Source of the DNA: Stentor roeselii
Taxonomy: Eukaryota > Ciliophora > Heterotrichea > Heterotrichida > Stentoridae
Reading direction: 5' to 3'
Length of the DNA stretch: 64,000 nt
NCBI GenBank assembly: GCA_006503475.1
Contig: RSEH01000141.1
Coordinates: 1 to 64,000 of the forward strand
Part shown: one piece after another, positions 41,689 through 52,339 of the stretch
How the letters are laid out: each line of letters starts with the position of its first letter
Position numbering within the stretch: position 1 is the stretch's first letter
Made by a program: the position numbers and the translations under genes
The notes under the pieces: generated by a model
Told to the model about the DNA's origin: nothing
What the model saw: only the letters and a program-made list of their open reading frames with translations
The model's database searches: none

Positions 41689-43584
41689 CTACTCCTGCTT
41701 AATTAGAGAGTAAATCTTCCTCACAAACATAAAACTTGCAAAGAACCCAATAGCTCCAGTAATAAGACCAAAGACAATACATCCAAGTGTCATATACCCG
41801 AAGTACATGACAGTCGACGTGAAGCTGATCAAATCCAGCTGAAACTTATAATAATACCAAGCATAAATCAGCATATAAACCGATGAACTAGCAGGTACCA
41901 AGAAGCTGATCCACCACCATCTATACTCATCTCGACAAAGCGTGACATAAACAGCGAGCACCGATATTTCCCCAGAGACCACCAACAACAGCAAAAAGCA
42001 CAACAAAAGAAACCCAAACAAATAATAAAAATTTTGATGATTCCAGACGCTATTCATTACAAAATTCAGCTCAACTAAAACACTACCAAACGGCAAAGAA
42101 CTGCAAAGAATCATCAAGCCATACAATCGGATTGGAAAAGACAGAGGCAAAGGCTTAGGAATTCGAGATATCGCCACAGGGTTCGTCAAAGACACGTTTT
42201 TATAACCAAGGGCTGATCCCAGAAAGGTCAAAGGCAAGGAAATTCCTAACCAAATCAGCAGAAGTTCAAGTAAAGACCAGAAAGACACGTCTAAAGTTGA
42301 ATCTTCAAGACTTATCAAAGAGTTGATCAGGAAGAATATCAAGAAAAAGCTTCCAGGGATTAATAAAGCTGTTCCTAATGCGCTTTTTTTCCAGTGAGTC
42401 CCGCCGAACATCTTGTAAAGACGACCTGAGACGAGACCTGCCACGATTCCAGTCATGGCGAAGAGTAGAAGAATCACTGTCACCAGGTAGCCTCGGTGGT
42501 CAGGGGATAAGAACCCGACGCAGGCGAAGATGAGAGTGCAGAAGCTCATTGTGATGATTTGGAAACCGGTTCCTACTAGAATACTGAAAAGACCTGAATA
42601 GTCAGGGTTTCTGAATACGTCACCTTTTAATTGCTTCCATCCTGAATCGGTCTCGAGGGTTATTTCGGAGTCGTCGTTGTAGGAACTGATGTCTCTTGAT
42701 ACTGCTCGTTTGAAGACATCTCCTACTATGAAGGTTAGAAGTAAGACCATTACGAAGGAATTTACTATCGCGATCCAGTGGACTTTACCACCTGCACTGT
42801 ATAGATAGATGTCCCATCTTGACGCCCAAGAGACAGATGACTGTTCAAAGCTAACTGAATAAGTAAATGAAATTTCTTCTACAAGTGGTTGAGGTTCAAA
42901 GTAGTTCTGTACTTGAATTTCTAATAATTCGTCTTCATTTTTCACTTTTTTGTACTCTTCCTGAAATCCTTTCAAGTCCTCGTAAAACTTTGAGTAATCA
43001 TCAGAATCACAAGCAAAATTCACATCATTATAAAGACTAAGTGGCTGAACAAGAAAGCCGACAATGCTTCCCTTTTTCTTGCCAACTTTGATGATAATAT
43101 GATGATGATTGTAAATGTAGTACTTTCCATGTTCAACATATCCAATAGGGAACCCGTCTTGATAAATAGCAAGGTTCAGCTTTTGGTCCAAGTCAGAGAT
43201 GCGAACACCAGCAGGAAGACTATCCAAGAACCATTGAACTCTATAGTCATTCACAATCATCCATCGAAAAGCTTTGATTTTAGCCGGTCCAACATTTCTA
43301 GTACACAAGAACGAGCATTTTTTATTAGTTCCCATCAGAATTTCATATGAAGTCTTTTCCAGCACATCTCCAGTCAAGGCTTGTCCAATATTATCGAAGT
43401 CCATGGCCTGTTTTTCAGGATTACAGAAAGGGAGATAGTAGTACTCGAAAGGGAGCTGAGTTCTAGACGACGTAAGAGTCCCTGCAAATAACTCAACTGT
43501 GCTCCCCGGCTGGTACTTCTTCTCAGTGATCCCTGGGAGAAAACCAAATACTTCCAATACTGTAAAAACTAGCCAGACCTTCAT
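41689..43584 (-). CDS. TM9SF/nonaspanin (EMP70) family membrane protein
   Basis: Nonaspanins sit in Golgi/endosomal membranes and take part in sorting of membrane proteins. The 631-aa product has a signal peptide (MKVWLVFTVLEVFGFLPG) and a luminal domain with family residues (LPFCNPEKQ, LTGDVLEKTSYEI, CSFLCTRNVG). The membrane half of about nine spans includes DSGWKQLKGDVFRNPDYSGLFSILVGTGFQ and SALGYKN...NPVAISRIPKP. It ends in VRKIYSLIKQE, where most members have a KxD COPI-binding ending. It abuts the RRM gene stop-to-stop with no base between. It lies 32 nt downstream of DIMT1 on the same strand. Confidence 0.93.
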   Translation of the reverse strand: MKVWLVFTVLEVFGFLPGITEKKYQPGSTVELFAGTLTSSRTQLPFEYYYLPFCNPEKQAMDFDNIGQALTGDVLEKTSYEILMGTNKKCSFLCTRNVGPAKIKAFRWMIVNDYRVQWFLDSLPAGVRISDLDQKLNLAIYQDGFPIGYVEHGKYYIYNHHHIIIKVGKKKGSIVGFLVQPLSLYNDVNFACDSDDYSKFYEDLKGFQEEYKKVKNEDELLEIQVQNYFEPQPLVEEISFTYSVSFEQSSVSWASRWDIYLYSAGGKVHWIAIVNSFVMVLLLTFIVGDVFKRAVSRDISSYNDDSEITLETDSGWKQLKGDVFRNPDYSGLFSILVGTGFQIITMSFCTLIFACVGFLSPDHRGYLVTVILLLFAMTGIVAGLVSGRLYKMFGGTHWKKSALGTALLIPGSFFLIFFLINSLISLEDSTLDVSFWSLLELLLIWLGISLPLTFLGSALGYKNVSLTNPVAISRIPKPLPLSFPIRLYGLMILCSSLPFGSVLVELNFVMNSVWNHQNFYYLFGFLLLCFLLLLVVSGEISVLAVYVTLCRDEYRWWWISFLVPASSSVYMLIYAWYYYKFQLDLISFTSTVMYFGYMTLGCIVFGLITGAIGFFASFMFVRKIYSLIKQE

Positions 43585-43616
43585 ATTTATGAGACTTTTA
43601 CAGCTTTTTTGATTAA

Positions 43617-44911
<1,295 letters not shown>

Positions 44912-45211
44912 ACTCAGAAATTAAATTATTGGATAAGTATATTTTTCAGTTGATTTTATTTGAATAGGCTTTTTAATGGATTTAATGATTTGTTTGAAGG
45001 ACTTTGAAGTTTCAGGTTAAAGAAAATTTATTGAATTTAGATTAATGAAGGAATTTTAGAGTTTTTATATATTTTCTTATGTGAGATTTCTGAAAGTTTA
45101 TATAAGTAGTGAAAAAATGGTTATTTTAATAGTTGCTTAGTTATAGTTTATAGTTTAAGCATTTTGAATGACCATTAATAAATTGAGTACTTCGATTTGG
45201 CTATCTATAGA
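44912..45211. other. Convergent intergenic region, no feature seen
   Basis: These 300 bp lie between the stop of the small basic gene and the stop of the TPR-SET gene. They are A/T-rich, with no ORF, repeat or RNA-like structure that I can support. This is the longest convergent spacer in the compact part of the window. Confidence 0.5.
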
Positions 45212-46900
45212 TTAATTTTTAAGAGGGATCACTATGTTTTTAATGAAATATTTGTGGTCAACTGGAATTTCTGGTGAGTTAATATCAACTTCATGATCAA
45301 GGTACACAAGAAACTGAGGTAATATCAAATCAAAATAATTAAGGACCTGCTTTTCACAAATTATCATCTTTAAACAATTTTTTTCATTTTCGTGTTGTAG
45401 AGAAGGAAGAGTTTGTAAATCTTGCTCGAGGGTGTTAGGGTATTTATTAATTGCAGTTCGAGTATAGTCAATCAACCATTGGATCACTTTTTTTTCAGTC
45501 TCAGCGGAGGTAGGTGGAAAGCTTTGGATTGGAACTTCGCAATCATAAATCGTAAACTGCGAAATAAAAGAATTAAGCACTTCAATACTATCCTCAACAA
45601 AAAACCTAATAAAAGCAAGGAGTTCCAAAAAGCTCTGATGAGCAACCTCAGCTTTCATTTTAAAAACCTTAACCCTTTCCCTCGCATGCGTACTTTTCAA
45701 ATTAAAATAAGGATAATCATTTTTCAACTTGACAACAAAAGGGAACTCATTCGCATCATTATGATCAACAATAAATCCATAATTCAGCAAGAACCTAGAA
45801 TTGCATTTTTGCCCATAACTGTCCATGACCTGTTCACCTTTCTCAATATCTTCAACAGCTTCAACAATGAACCCTCCTTTAGAGTCATCATAAGTCCAGT
45901 TAGTCTGCCTGGGCCTTCGATGATTGAGCATATCCGCTAAAGGAACAAAGGCATCAGTCACTTTGCCCTGCACCTCAATAGAAAAAATCCTGGAACTCAC
46001 GGCCATCCGTGTTTTTGTAAACTCTTCCAATGAAAACTGGCGAAAACTCGAGTCAGCCCTGCAGATATTTTCATAGTCTTCAGCAATATCCGCTTTTTTC
46101 TCATTTACCAGGTCTAAAAACGGTGACCCTGCAAGCATTTCAAGTTCTTCATCATTATAAAACACGGGAAAGTTACTGAAAGACTGAGGTAAAATATTCA
46201 GATAAGGTCTCCAGAAGCTTTTTTCCTTTCGCTGCTCTTGCAAGATAAAAGTGGTCAAAAAGCAGTGTTTTGGAGACAACAGGTCTAAATCATGTTCAAT
46301 CATCTTTCGACCCACTGGAGCCAATTTCGCCATTTCAAGGGTGATGATGTGAGAAAGAGGCACCAACAACACACATTCGCCTTTATCGATTTTTCTACTG
46401 CAATGAACACCGCGATAATCATGAGAATAGTACTCCAAGTATATCTTCGGAAAGACTGCTCCACCTTCAGTCAACCAGTCAAATAATTCTGAGAATTTCT
46501 GACGATCTTTTGGAATGCATTGAAAAGAAGCGAGTTTTGACTCAAGGTCGAGTTTTAAACTGAAAATTTCATCATTTTGAAGGTTTTTGTTGAAGAATAA
46601 TGATAAAGTTTCAAGAGCTTCTGAGTAGTTTCCTAGAGCTTTCAAAGCGACTGCTTTTCGGTAGTAGACTTTTGGGTTTTCACTGTCAAGAACTTGGGCT
46701 TTTGATGAGTCTTCTATTGAAGCGAGGTATTTGTGTTGTGACAACAGGACCATGGACCGATTGAGGTAGAAAAGGGAAGAGGAAGGAAATTTCTTGATGC
46801 CTAAAGAATACCATTTGATTGCTGAAGGATAATCACGTTTGTAATAAGCCTGATTTCCTTGATTTTTGATGAAATCTTCTGTGAATTTAGGGTCTTCCAT
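45212..46900 (-). CDS. TPR-SET protein (SETD3/Rubisco-methyltransferase-type lysine/histidine methyltransferase)
   Basis: The product is 562 aa. Residues 8-115 are three TPR repeats (NQGNQAYYKRDYPSAIKWYSLGI, YYRKAVALKALGNYSEAL). A split SET domain follows: GVHCSRKIDKGECVLLVPLSHIIT, an inserted helical part with FLTTFILQEQRKEKSFWRPYL, VPLADMLNHRRP (cofactor/substrate region) and DIEKGEQVMDSYGQKCNSRFLLNYGF. The C-terminal helical lobe resembles the Rubisco-LSMT substrate-binding domain of the SETD3/SETD6 group. The substrate cannot be told. The TPR part probably recruits it, for example to chaperones or other proteins. Confidence 0.85.
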   Translation of the reverse strand: MEDPKFTEDFIKNQGNQAYYKRDYPSAIKWYSLGIKKFPSSSLFYLNRSMVLLSQHKYLASIEDSSKAQVLDSENPKVYYRKAVALKALGNYSEALETLSLFFNKNLQNDEIFSLKLDLESKLASFQCIPKDRQKFSELFDWLTEGGAVFPKIYLEYYSHDYRGVHCSRKIDKGECVLLVPLSHIITLEMAKLAPVGRKMIEHDLDLLSPKHCFLTTFILQEQRKEKSFWRPYLNILPQSFSNFPVFYNDEELEMLAGSPFLDLVNEKKADIAEDYENICRADSSFRQFSLEEFTKTRMAVSSRIFSIEVQGKVTDAFVPLADMLNHRRPRQTNWTYDDSKGGFIVEAVEDIEKGEQVMDSYGQKCNSRFLLNYGFIVDHNDANEFPFVVKLKNDYPYFNLKSTHARERVKVFKMKAEVAHQSFLELLAFIRFFVEDSIEVLNSFISQFTIYDCEVPIQSFPPTSAETEKKVIQWLIDYTRTAINKYPNTLEQDLQTLPSLQHENEKNCLKMIICEKQVLNYFDLILPQFLVYLDHEVDINSPEIPVDHKYFIKNIVIPLKN

Positions 46901-46964
46901 TCCCTTTTATTGTGAAATCATGAATCACCAAGTTGATTACTTTAAATACTAAATCATTAAGTTA

Positions 46965-48242
46965 TCACTTCTTTCTTCCAGGAAATAACATCGCCGGCTT
47001 CAAATGACTTTGTTTAAGAAAAGTCGAACTTGGAACAGTAGGAGTTAAAGAGCCTCGAACATTAGTATTCCTGTTAATCGGCCTCCAGACCTTAAAGTTA
47101 AAAGACTTGTACCCCAGACTTTCCGCCATGGGACTATGATAAGTAATGACTTCCATCTTCGGTATCGTCGGCTGGAATGAAAAGTTTTGATTAGTTGTTG
47201 AAAGACTTGAACAAATCCTTGGACTTTTCGCTCGGATCCCACTTAAAGAACTTCCTGGCTTGATAGAAGGCAAGTTAACATTAGGTAGTTTATTGGCTCT
47301 TAATATATTTCTTTTGTTTATTCCTCTTGTTCTGCTTCTCTTGCTACTAGCGGGTTTTTTTACAGGAATTTCAGATCCAAGCAGAAGGTTTTCATTGTAC
47401 TCGATGGGGAGAGAAATCATGGAATATCTCCAAATGAAAGGTGTAGGAAAACTTTGAGGATTAAGACTATTTGTCCTTTGTGGTTTTTTATTCTGATTTA
47501 GGATTTTTTTGAATTTTCTAGCTTTTGCAATGATTTTTACAGGGCTTAACTTGTTTTTAGTCCAAAAGAACTTCACTTTTAACAAACTCAAGTTTTTCCT
47601 GATAGCTTCCAGTCTTCTTTTGATAATCAGAGGTTGTTTCACCTGCCAAAGTTTAAACCTAGCAGAGATATGAACTAAGTAATCGAAAACTCTGAATCTT
47701 TCAGCTTTTTTATCATAGCAGTACTTGATGTAAAGGTCGATAATTCCGAGAAGTTTCCATCTTAACTTGAAGCGGATGTAGTGGCTTTCAATGACCCTCA
47801 CTGGCCCTTTGAAGTACTTCGGGTCGATCCACATGGAGTAAATCATTTGATGCATCTTATGCACTGTTTGTTCCACGTTCTTTTTTTGATGGTTATCGAA
47901 AAGTTTCTGAACTCTTTTCCGTGTCAGGTACCCTCGAATGTGCTTTTGAATGATAATAGCCTTGGTATTCAAATTCATTTGCCAGGTGTTGTATTCTTTG
48001 AGGTTTTCAGCGATTAAGGACTTTAACTTATGCTCAGCTTCTCGCTCTGCTTTGACTTTTTCTCTTCTTTTGATGAGTTCTTTTAAAATGTTCTCTTTTT
48101 TGCGATACTCTGGACTTTTCGAGCCTATTAAAGACCTGATCCTTGAAGCTTTGAACAAAGAGTTATCTTGAAAAAGCTGAAGATTTTTTCGGGTGAATTC
48201 GAAGGATCTTGCATGAGGAGAAGACTTAGAAGAAATGTTCAT
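46965..48242 (-). CDS. IQ-motif basic protein, unknown function
   Basis: The product is 425 aa and strongly basic. A coiled-coil region (about 45-85) precedes an IQ motif, AIIIQKHIRGYLTRKRVQKLF (about 95-115), a likely calmodulin-binding site. The middle has a second helical region with IRKNLSLLKVKFFWTKNKL (near 215-235), which recurs in the protein at 55920-57083. The C-terminal third is disordered, rich in Ser, Pro, Lys and Arg. Such proteins are often cytoskeletal or basal-body parts in ciliates; that is inference. It lies 24 nt upstream of the SPT3-like stop codon on the same strand. Confidence 0.65.
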   Translation of the reverse strand: MNISSKSSPHARSFEFTRKNLQLFQDNSLFKASRIRSLIGSKSPEYRKKENILKELIKRREKVKAEREAEHKLKSLIAENLKEYNTWQMNLNTKAIIIQKHIRGYLTRKRVQKLFDNHQKKNVEQTVHKMHQMIYSMWIDPKYFKGPVRVIESHYIRFKLRWKLLGIIDLYIKYCYDKKAERFRVFDYLVHISARFKLWQVKQPLIIKRRLEAIRKNLSLLKVKFFWTKNKLSPVKIIAKARKFKKILNQNKKPQRTNSLNPQSFPTPFIWRYSMISLPIEYNENLLLGSEIPVKKPASSKRSRTRGINKRNILRANKLPNVNLPSIKPGSSLSGIRAKSPRICSSLSTTNQNFSFQPTIPKMEVITYHSPMAESLGYKSFNFKVWRPINRNTNVRGSLTPTVPSSTFLKQSHLKPAMLFPGRKK

Positions 48243-48266
48243 TTTTAATAAATACTCTTAAAAAAG

Positions 48267-49055
48267 TTATTCAGTTAGATGCAACTCGGTGCATTCAAGT
48301 GGTCTATCAAGAACTGTCAATTTAAGGTCTTCGCTGCGGTTTCTATTCGCAGCTTCAACGATTTCAAAGATCTTTTCACGTGCAATCCACCCAAGGAACT
48401 TGTAGTTTCTATCAGCACCGCTCCAGGCCAGGAAGGACTCTTTTCCGAATTTTGTAAATAATGCCTTTCTGCATTCAGAAAACCTTAAATATTCACTTTC
48501 AGGCATCAAACTAGTCCTCAAGTCATTAAACTGAAGTCTTTCAATACTTTTAATATCAATATCAGAACAATTTTCCAGGTCACTTAAACTTTCTTCTTCC
48601 TTTTTTGAAAGGCGAGAATGAATCCCAGGGCGATATTTCGCCCAGACTTTCGGAAACTTGTTGTAAAGAGTCTTTTTTTTCATTTTGCTCAGCTTTCGGA
48701 TGAAGGATTTGATGAAGTTGTGAAGAGTTTTCACTGTTTCCGGATTTGGGTTCAGGGCATCCCCTGCACTGATCATGACCATTTCAACGATTTTTTTGAA
48801 GTCTTTTTTTTTGGAAATGACGGGAAGAGTTGTTTTGAGCTTCGGGGTTGACTTGTGGATTTTTAGGGTTGAGTTGATCCAGCTTGGGACTTTTGGGGTT
48901 GAAAGGACTTCGAAAATCTTCTCGACTTGTGAACGTGACATCTTCGTGGCTAGTGACTCTAAGGTTTCTTTTGAAAGAGAGACTAGGAAGTTGATGTCTT
49001 CGTCTGAGAATTGCTTTTTTTTTAGGATTTGTTTTAGTTTAGGACTTTCTGTCAT
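48267..49055 (-). CDS. SPT3-like histone-fold protein (probable SAGA subunit)
   Basis: The product is 262 aa. Residues 84-125 resemble the TFIID-18kDa/SPT3 histone fold (KKIVEMVMISAGDALNPNPETVKTLHNFIKSFI). The C-terminal third has an SPT3-like segment, MPESEYLRFSECRKALFT, then a helix with a FLGWIAREKIFEIVEAAN pattern. SPT3 helps deliver TBP to promoters within SAGA. TAF13 is the alternative for the histone fold, but the C-terminal EYxxFSECR segment favours SPT3. N-terminal residues 1-60 are helical and not recognised. The start follows CTAATATAA. Confidence 0.55.
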   Translation of the reverse strand: MTESPKLKQILKKKQFSDEDINFLVSLSKETLESLATKMSRSQVEKIFEVLSTPKVPSWINSTLKIHKSTPKLKTTLPVISKKKDFKKIVEMVMISAGDALNPNPETVKTLHNFIKSFIRKLSKMKKKTLYNKFPKVWAKYRPGIHSRLSKKEEESLSDLENCSDIDIKSIERLQFNDLRTSLMPESEYLRFSECRKALFTKFGKESFLAWSGADRNYKFLGWIAREKIFEIVEAANRNRSEDLKLTVLDRPLECTELHLTE

Positions 49056-49336
49056 TTATATTAGAACAGCTGGGGAGTCTTGGAAGTTGATTTAAGTTTA
49101 GGTTATTATAACAAGAATTATTCATTGAAATCTAAAAAAAAAACAAGTGTTTTTAAAAGGTTTCTTTTTAGGATCCTTGAATGATGAACTGATCACTTTT
49201 ATTGATTCTTTTCATTTGTAGAAAATATTAATTAAAATATCTTGCACCTTGTTAATCACCAAGACTCTAAATCGTAAATTTCCATTCAACTCTCCGATTC
49301 CCTTCATAATTTGTTGAAAATAGTTAAATAAAATAC

Positions 49337-52336
49337 ATGGCAGGGTCATCCCCGGTTGGATCAATAGTTTTATTTATTTTCCTGAGTCTTCTTCTCGCAA
49401 TAATCTGCCGAGAAATCAAGAAAAAGTTTAAAGTGCCCGTGACTCTAAGCCTGTTAATCCTCGGAGTAATCTTCCGCTTAGCAGGTCCTTACCTTGGGAT
49501 GTTAGGTCCATTAGTTCACTACATCAAAGGCATCGACCAAACCGTCTTCCAATTCGTGGTTTTTCCAATCCTCATCTTTGAAGGAGCGATTTCAATGAAC
49601 TGGTACACAATGCGCAAAGAACTCGTTCAAATCATTTTCCTGGCGACGACTCTAGTAATTTTAAACACCCTTCTCACAGCAGTCGTTTTAAAGTACATCC
49701 TTCAATACAACTTCAGTTGGTACGACCTTTTGTTACTTGGGGTCGTTCTAAGTTCCACAGATCACATTGCAGTGGACGGGATTCTTCAAGAGTTATACAT
49801 ACCAGAGAGACTCGAAACACTTATAAGTGGTGAAACAATGTGCAATGAAGCTACTGTATTCGTGTTATTTTCAGTTCTTTTAAACAGTAGCAGCGATGTT
49901 CTCAGTATCGCTGAAAAAGTAGGAACTTTTGTAAGACTTTCCGCGGGAGGACTTGTTTTAGGACTTTCTTTCGCCCTAGCTGCGAGTTTGATTATCAAGA
50001 GAATGTTGAATGATTTCATTTTAGAAACTAACACCCTGCTAGTCAGCGCTTATCTTTTGTACTGGGTCTGTGAAGGGACAGTGTTGCATGTTTCAGGAGC
50101 CCTGGCCCTTGTCGCTTTTGGACTTTACATCTCGGCTTATGGAAAGACTATCATCAGCCCGGAGGTCACTCATCGGCTTGAAATGTTTTTTGAATTAGGA
50201 GCGAGAAATGTGGAAGCTGTGACTTTCATCGTTGCAGGCATCCTCATCGCTGACATTGCAATATTTGAAGCTGATGGGCTGAACTTATATGACTACTGTG
50301 CACTGTTTATTTTACTTCCTTTTAACTACCTGGTCAGAGCGATTTCCTTGCTGGTTCATTACCCGCTGTTGAAATACACTGGATATGGATTTACATGGAA
50401 AGAATTAGTTACGCTTACTTTCGCAGGGATTAAAGGAATTATTTCTACGACTTTAGCACTGGTTATTTTTTCAAGTGATGACCTGGATGATCAGAAGTTT
50501 CAGGAAATTGCAGCGTATTTTGGAATTGGAACTGCCGGACTCACCATCGCTTTTGGAGGACTGGCAATGAAGACTTGTATTAAACTTCTTGGATTTGAGA
50601 AAATGGATGATGTTCAAGAAAATATGCTTGTTGGGGTCACTAAGGCGCTAGTCGAGGCCTCTGAAGAGAAAATAGAAGAACTTTCTCGGGAAAAAGACCT
50701 GAAGTTGGTGAACTGGGATAAAGTCATTGATATTGCTGGACCGAGGAGTTTGATTGAAAGTGTTTTGCATTCATCTGAAATGGGAAAAATTTTACTTCTT
50801 GAGTACTCCCAGCACGAACCAAAGGAACTCCTTAAAACCTTTTCCGAGAAGTTCACTTTAAGTAAACTTGCACTGAAAATAGAAATGCGTCGAAGATACT
50901 TAAGTACTTTAAAAGGTATTTATTGGCATTTTTTCAGGTCAGGTCTCTGCCATGGCGATACTTCTCTGCTGCTGATGGACTCTTGCAATATCAGTCTAGA
51001 CAACGAGACAGGAGTGATGAAGGACTGGGAACTAGTAGTTCAAAGAATTCACAACCCGAAAAAAATGAGATATTTTTCAAGGTTTTCTAAAACGCCCTTA
51101 CTGGGCCGGGTGTTCCGGAAACTTTTATACAAAAACATCATCTTGGCCTACGACGCAACTCAAACTTTCATCAAATGTCATGAAGAGACTGAAGAACTGA
51201 TGGATAAAATTGAAATCGACATCGATAAAATTGTTTTTGAAGAAATCATCAAAGAAGCTGCTGATCAGGTCGAACATGCTGAAAACTTCTTAAAAACTTA
51301 TATTTTAGACACTTATCCTGAAGTCTTAGCTGAAGTTCAAACAAAGAGAAGCTGTAAGACTTTGCTTTACATGCAGAAAAAAACTGTTGATAAGATTTAT
51401 GAACATGGACTTATCAAGGAAGTTGAGTATGAGACTTTAAATGAATCGATCGAAGCCTCGATAAGAAGAGTCACTTTTCAAGGATTTCCAACTCTTCCTA
51501 TATTGAGAGATATTTTAGTCAATAGGTTCGCAGCTGCTGACGCTGAAGAAATAAAATTTTTGATTAGTCGAATTAAAGAAGTAAAGGTGGAACCTGGAGC
51601 CTTTATTTTTAAAGAAGGCGAAGATGCTGAAGGAGCTTTTTTCATCATTCGTGGAAGGGTTAATGAAACCAGCTCGTGGATTAATCAAGAACTTATTATT
51701 GGGAATATTGTAGGAGTTCAGCATCTTTTGGAAGAATTCAGCAAGAATTACACTTCATCAGCCCAAGCAATAACTTATTGTATTCTAGCACAGATCCCTA
51801 AAGATATAATCACAATGCAAGGCTTCACAGCGGACCTTTACAAAGAAGCTAGTGAAGAAATCCTTTTACTTCAACGAAGCAAATACGGCCTTGGGGATAT
51901 CGACGAAAAGTATATCATGAGAATTGTTAGCAACTCGAAAATAGAAAATTTTAAAAAGGGGAAAAGTACTTCTTTTAATGAAGGAGCTCTTGTACTTTGG
52001 GGTCAGCCACTTGAAAAGACAAAAGCTTTTTTAAGACCGGGGAATAAAATCAAAGAAATCATTCAAGATTGTGTTTTGCTTGTCTTGCCTAATGATTTTT
52101 CTTTGAGTTATACTCGTGAGTTGAGTCTAGGGGAGTGCTTTGTTAAGTTCTGTGTCAAGGTGCACTCGGTTGTGAGAACTGGCAATAAAGATTTGGTGGC
52201 TGAGGACTTAAATGCAACTGATATGAGGATTGAAGACACAGTTTTGCTTACTTATCCTGATGATTTGAAAAAACCGGTTTCATTTAAGAGAAGATCTGTT
52301 GTTCCTACTAAGGAGGGGGAAATAGATATGGATTAA
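49337..52336 (+). CDS. Na+/H+ exchanger-type antiporter with C-terminal cyclic-nucleotide-binding domain
   Basis: The product is 999 aa. Residues 1-430 form a CPA1-type transporter with about 12-13 spans, including VVFPILIFEGAISMNW and LSSTDHIAVDGIL. The family's TD pair is present (141-142). The conserved 'ESLxND' transport site reads GETMCNEA, so Asp is replaced by Glu at 171. A long helical cytosolic region follows, then a CNBD (about 760-870) with GAFIFKEGEDAEGAFFIIRGRV. I see no voltage-sensor segments between transporter and CNBD, so the layout is closer to plant SOS1 than to sperm SLC9C1. It likely moves Na+ or K+ against H+ at the plasma membrane or contractile vacuole. The stop is 3 nt from the converging kinase stop. 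Confidence 0.88.
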   Translation: MAGSSPVGSIVLFIFLSLLLAIICREIKKKFKVPVTLSLLILGVIFRLAGPYLGMLGPLVHYIKGIDQTVFQFVVFPILIFEGAISMNWYTMRKELVQIIFLATTLVILNTLLTAVVLKYILQYNFSWYDLLLLGVVLSSTDHIAVDGILQELYIPERLETLISGETMCNEATVFVLFSVLLNSSSDVLSIAEKVGTFVRLSAGGLVLGLSFALAASLIIKRMLNDFILETNTLLVSAYLLYWVCEGTVLHVSGALALVAFGLYISAYGKTIISPEVTHRLEMFFELGARNVEAVTFIVAGILIADIAIFEADGLNLYDYCALFILLPFNYLVRAISLLVHYPLLKYTGYGFTWKELVTLTFAGIKGIISTTLALVIFSSDDLDDQKFQEIAAYFGIGTAGLTIAFGGLAMKTCIKLLGFEKMDDVQENMLVGVTKALVEASEEKIEELSREKDLKLVNWDKVIDIAGPRSLIESVLHSSEMGKILLLEYSQHEPKELLKTFSEKFTLSKLALKIEMRRRYLSTLKGIYWHFFRSGLCHGDTSLLLMDSCNISLDNETGVMKDWELVVQRIHNPKKMRYFSRFSKTPLLGRVFRKLLYKNIILAYDATQTFIKCHEETEELMDKIEIDIDKIVFEEIIKEAADQVEHAENFLKTYILDTYPEVLAEVQTKRSCKTLLYMQKKTVDKIYEHGLIKEVEYETLNESIEASIRRVTFQGFPTLPILRDILVNRFAAADAEEIKFLISRIKEVKVEPGAFIFKEGEDAEGAFFIIRGRVNETSSWINQELIIGNIVGVQHLLEEFSKNYTSSAQAITYCILAQIPKDIITMQGFTADLYKEASEEILLLQRSKYGLGDIDEKYIMRIVSNSKIENFKKGKSTSFNEGALVLWGQPLEKTKAFLRPGNKIKEIIQDCVLLVLPNDFSLSYTRELSLGECFVKFCVKVHSVVRTGNKDLVAEDLNATDMRIEDTVLLTYPDDLKKPVSFKRRSVVPTKEGEIDMD

Positions 52337-52339
52337 AAT

